From NCBI GenBank assembly GCA_003313425.1, contig NHZP01000001.1:1736001-1800000 (forward strand): DNA of 64,000 bases, read 5' to 3'. Shown one piece after another: positions 63,562-64,000 of the stretch. Origin of the DNA: Pseudopyrenochaeta lycopersici. Lineage: Eukaryota > Ascomycota > Dothideomycetes > Pleosporales > Pseudopyrenochaetaceae. Numbering within the stretch: the stretch's first letter is position 1; each line of letters opens with the position of its first letter. Under the pieces are notes generated by a model, which saw nothing but the letters and a program-made list of their open reading frames with translations, searched no databases and was not told where the DNA came from. A program made the translations under genes and the position numbers.

Positions 63562-64000
63562 ATGTGTCACATCTGCCCCGCAATCACTGCTGAAAATCGC
63601 GAGAATGTCAGTGCCGAGCTAAAACGTATGCTGGACGAAGCACAAGCTAGAATCAACTGCGATCTATCTTGCCTCGATTCACTGGAGGAATTCTACCGCA
63701 AAGCAGGTCTCATGTATCACACCACTCAGCTCCGCACGCGACAGCCCCTTCACTACCCTTTCGAGCGTCTCGATCGTCTCAAGGAATTCTTTGAGATCTC
63801 CCGCGTCGAAGAATACCAAGCCATCTTCGCTAACATGACCAGCCTCACTAATAAGATGATCAGCATCGGATCTGAAATAGCGCATTGTTACCGAGGCGGC
63901 TCACTTGAGGAACGCTATCACCGTTTCCATATGGAGATTGCTCCTTTCTTGGATCCAATTCGACACAGAATCGACGACATGACTGACTGTTTCGAGATTT
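63562..64000 (+). CDS. Partial gene at window edge, paralogue-like to 62221-63204, at least 146 aa
   Basis: An open frame starts at ATG 63562 (MCHICPAITAENREN) and is still open at the last base, so the 3' end lies outside the window. There is no recognised domain. It is helical and charged. The segment LDSLEEFYRKAGLMYHTTQLR aligns without gaps for its first 16 residues to LDRFEQRFRAAGLKYH of the upstream gene, and both continue with long helices of similar spacing. It lacks the MGSKISK start. MCHICP carries two Cys that might be modified or bind metal, which is speculation. An intron within the visible part is not needed. Confidence 0.6.
   Translation, partial: MCHICPAITAENRENVSAELKRMLDEAQARINCDLSCLDSLEEFYRKAGLMYHTTQLRTRQPLHYPFERLDRLKEFFEISRVEEYQAIFANMTSLTNKMISIGSEIAHCYRGGSLEERYHRFHMEIAPFLDPIRHRIDDMTDCFEI

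Overview
This window is nuclear DNA of a filamentous ascomycete, most likely a Dothideomycete close to Pleosporales. The signs are short GT-AG introns of mostly 45-60 bp, the gene content (Zn(II)2Cys6 regulator, DHA2-type transporter, GH64, Vps62 family, ATG7, ATG15, a STAND receptor) and protein families I associate with that class. The lineage call is an inference from family resemblance; nothing was searched. I see no transposon, rRNA, tRNA or CRISPR array. I support 23 intact or window-truncated genes and one apparent pseudogene, and I rebuilt exon structures by hand. Every multi-exon model given sums to a whole number of codons.

Layout, 1-17 kb: a cytochrome P450 (173-2242, +); a relic of a multi-membrane-span protein carrying two in-frame TGA codons (2505-4315, -) packed 6 bp behind dCMP deaminase (4322-5541, -); ATG7 (5891-8188, +), divergent from the deaminase; a Vps62-family gene with a 19-nt exon (8459-9922, -); a 2.5-kb gene-poor gap; an NAD(P)-binding reductase (12459-13596, -); proteasome lid subunit RPN6 (15478-16804, -).

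Layout, 17-48 kb: a 2330-residue coiled-coil protein built from two families of internal repeats (17952-25009, +); a PXA-PX-Nexin_C protein of the Mdm1/SNX13 kind (25780-29113, -), divergent from a HotDog thioesterase (29408-29866, +); a tiny glycine-rich protein starting MGCG (31033-31269, +); two uncharacterised genes (32175-34742); a GNAT acetyltransferase (37245-37865, -); vacuolar lipase ATG15 (38638-40375, -); a DHA2-type transporter (41512-43226, +) tail-to-tail with a six-exon Zn(II)2Cys6 regulator (43324-45733, -); a TMEM205-like membrane protein (46088-46668, -); and a secreted SGNH esterase of the rhamnogalacturonan acetylesterase type (47572-48376, +).

Layout, 48-64 kb: the most striking locus is an eight-exon, 2186-residue NLR-like (STAND) protein (48847-55751, -). 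It has an alpha/beta-hydrolase N-terminal domain, a degenerate NTPase, about twenty ankyrin repeats, an acidic run and a long Pro/Gln/Ser/Tyr tail. It is divergent from a four-span membrane protein with an 18-nt first exon (56157-57225, +). Then come an apparently unsecreted GH64-type protein (57896-59188, -), a 3-kb gap, a protein with a myristoylation-type start (62221-63204, +) and, cut by the window edge, a probable distant tandem paralogue (63562 onward, +).

Functionally the window mixes housekeeping (deoxynucleotide supply, proteasome, autophagy conjugation and autophagic-body lysis, membrane contact sites) with accessory functions (P450, transporter plus regulator, plant-polysaccharide esterase, putative immune or allorecognition receptor). 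The autophagy genes ATG7 and ATG15 are about 30 kb apart with unrelated genes between, so I do not claim a cluster.
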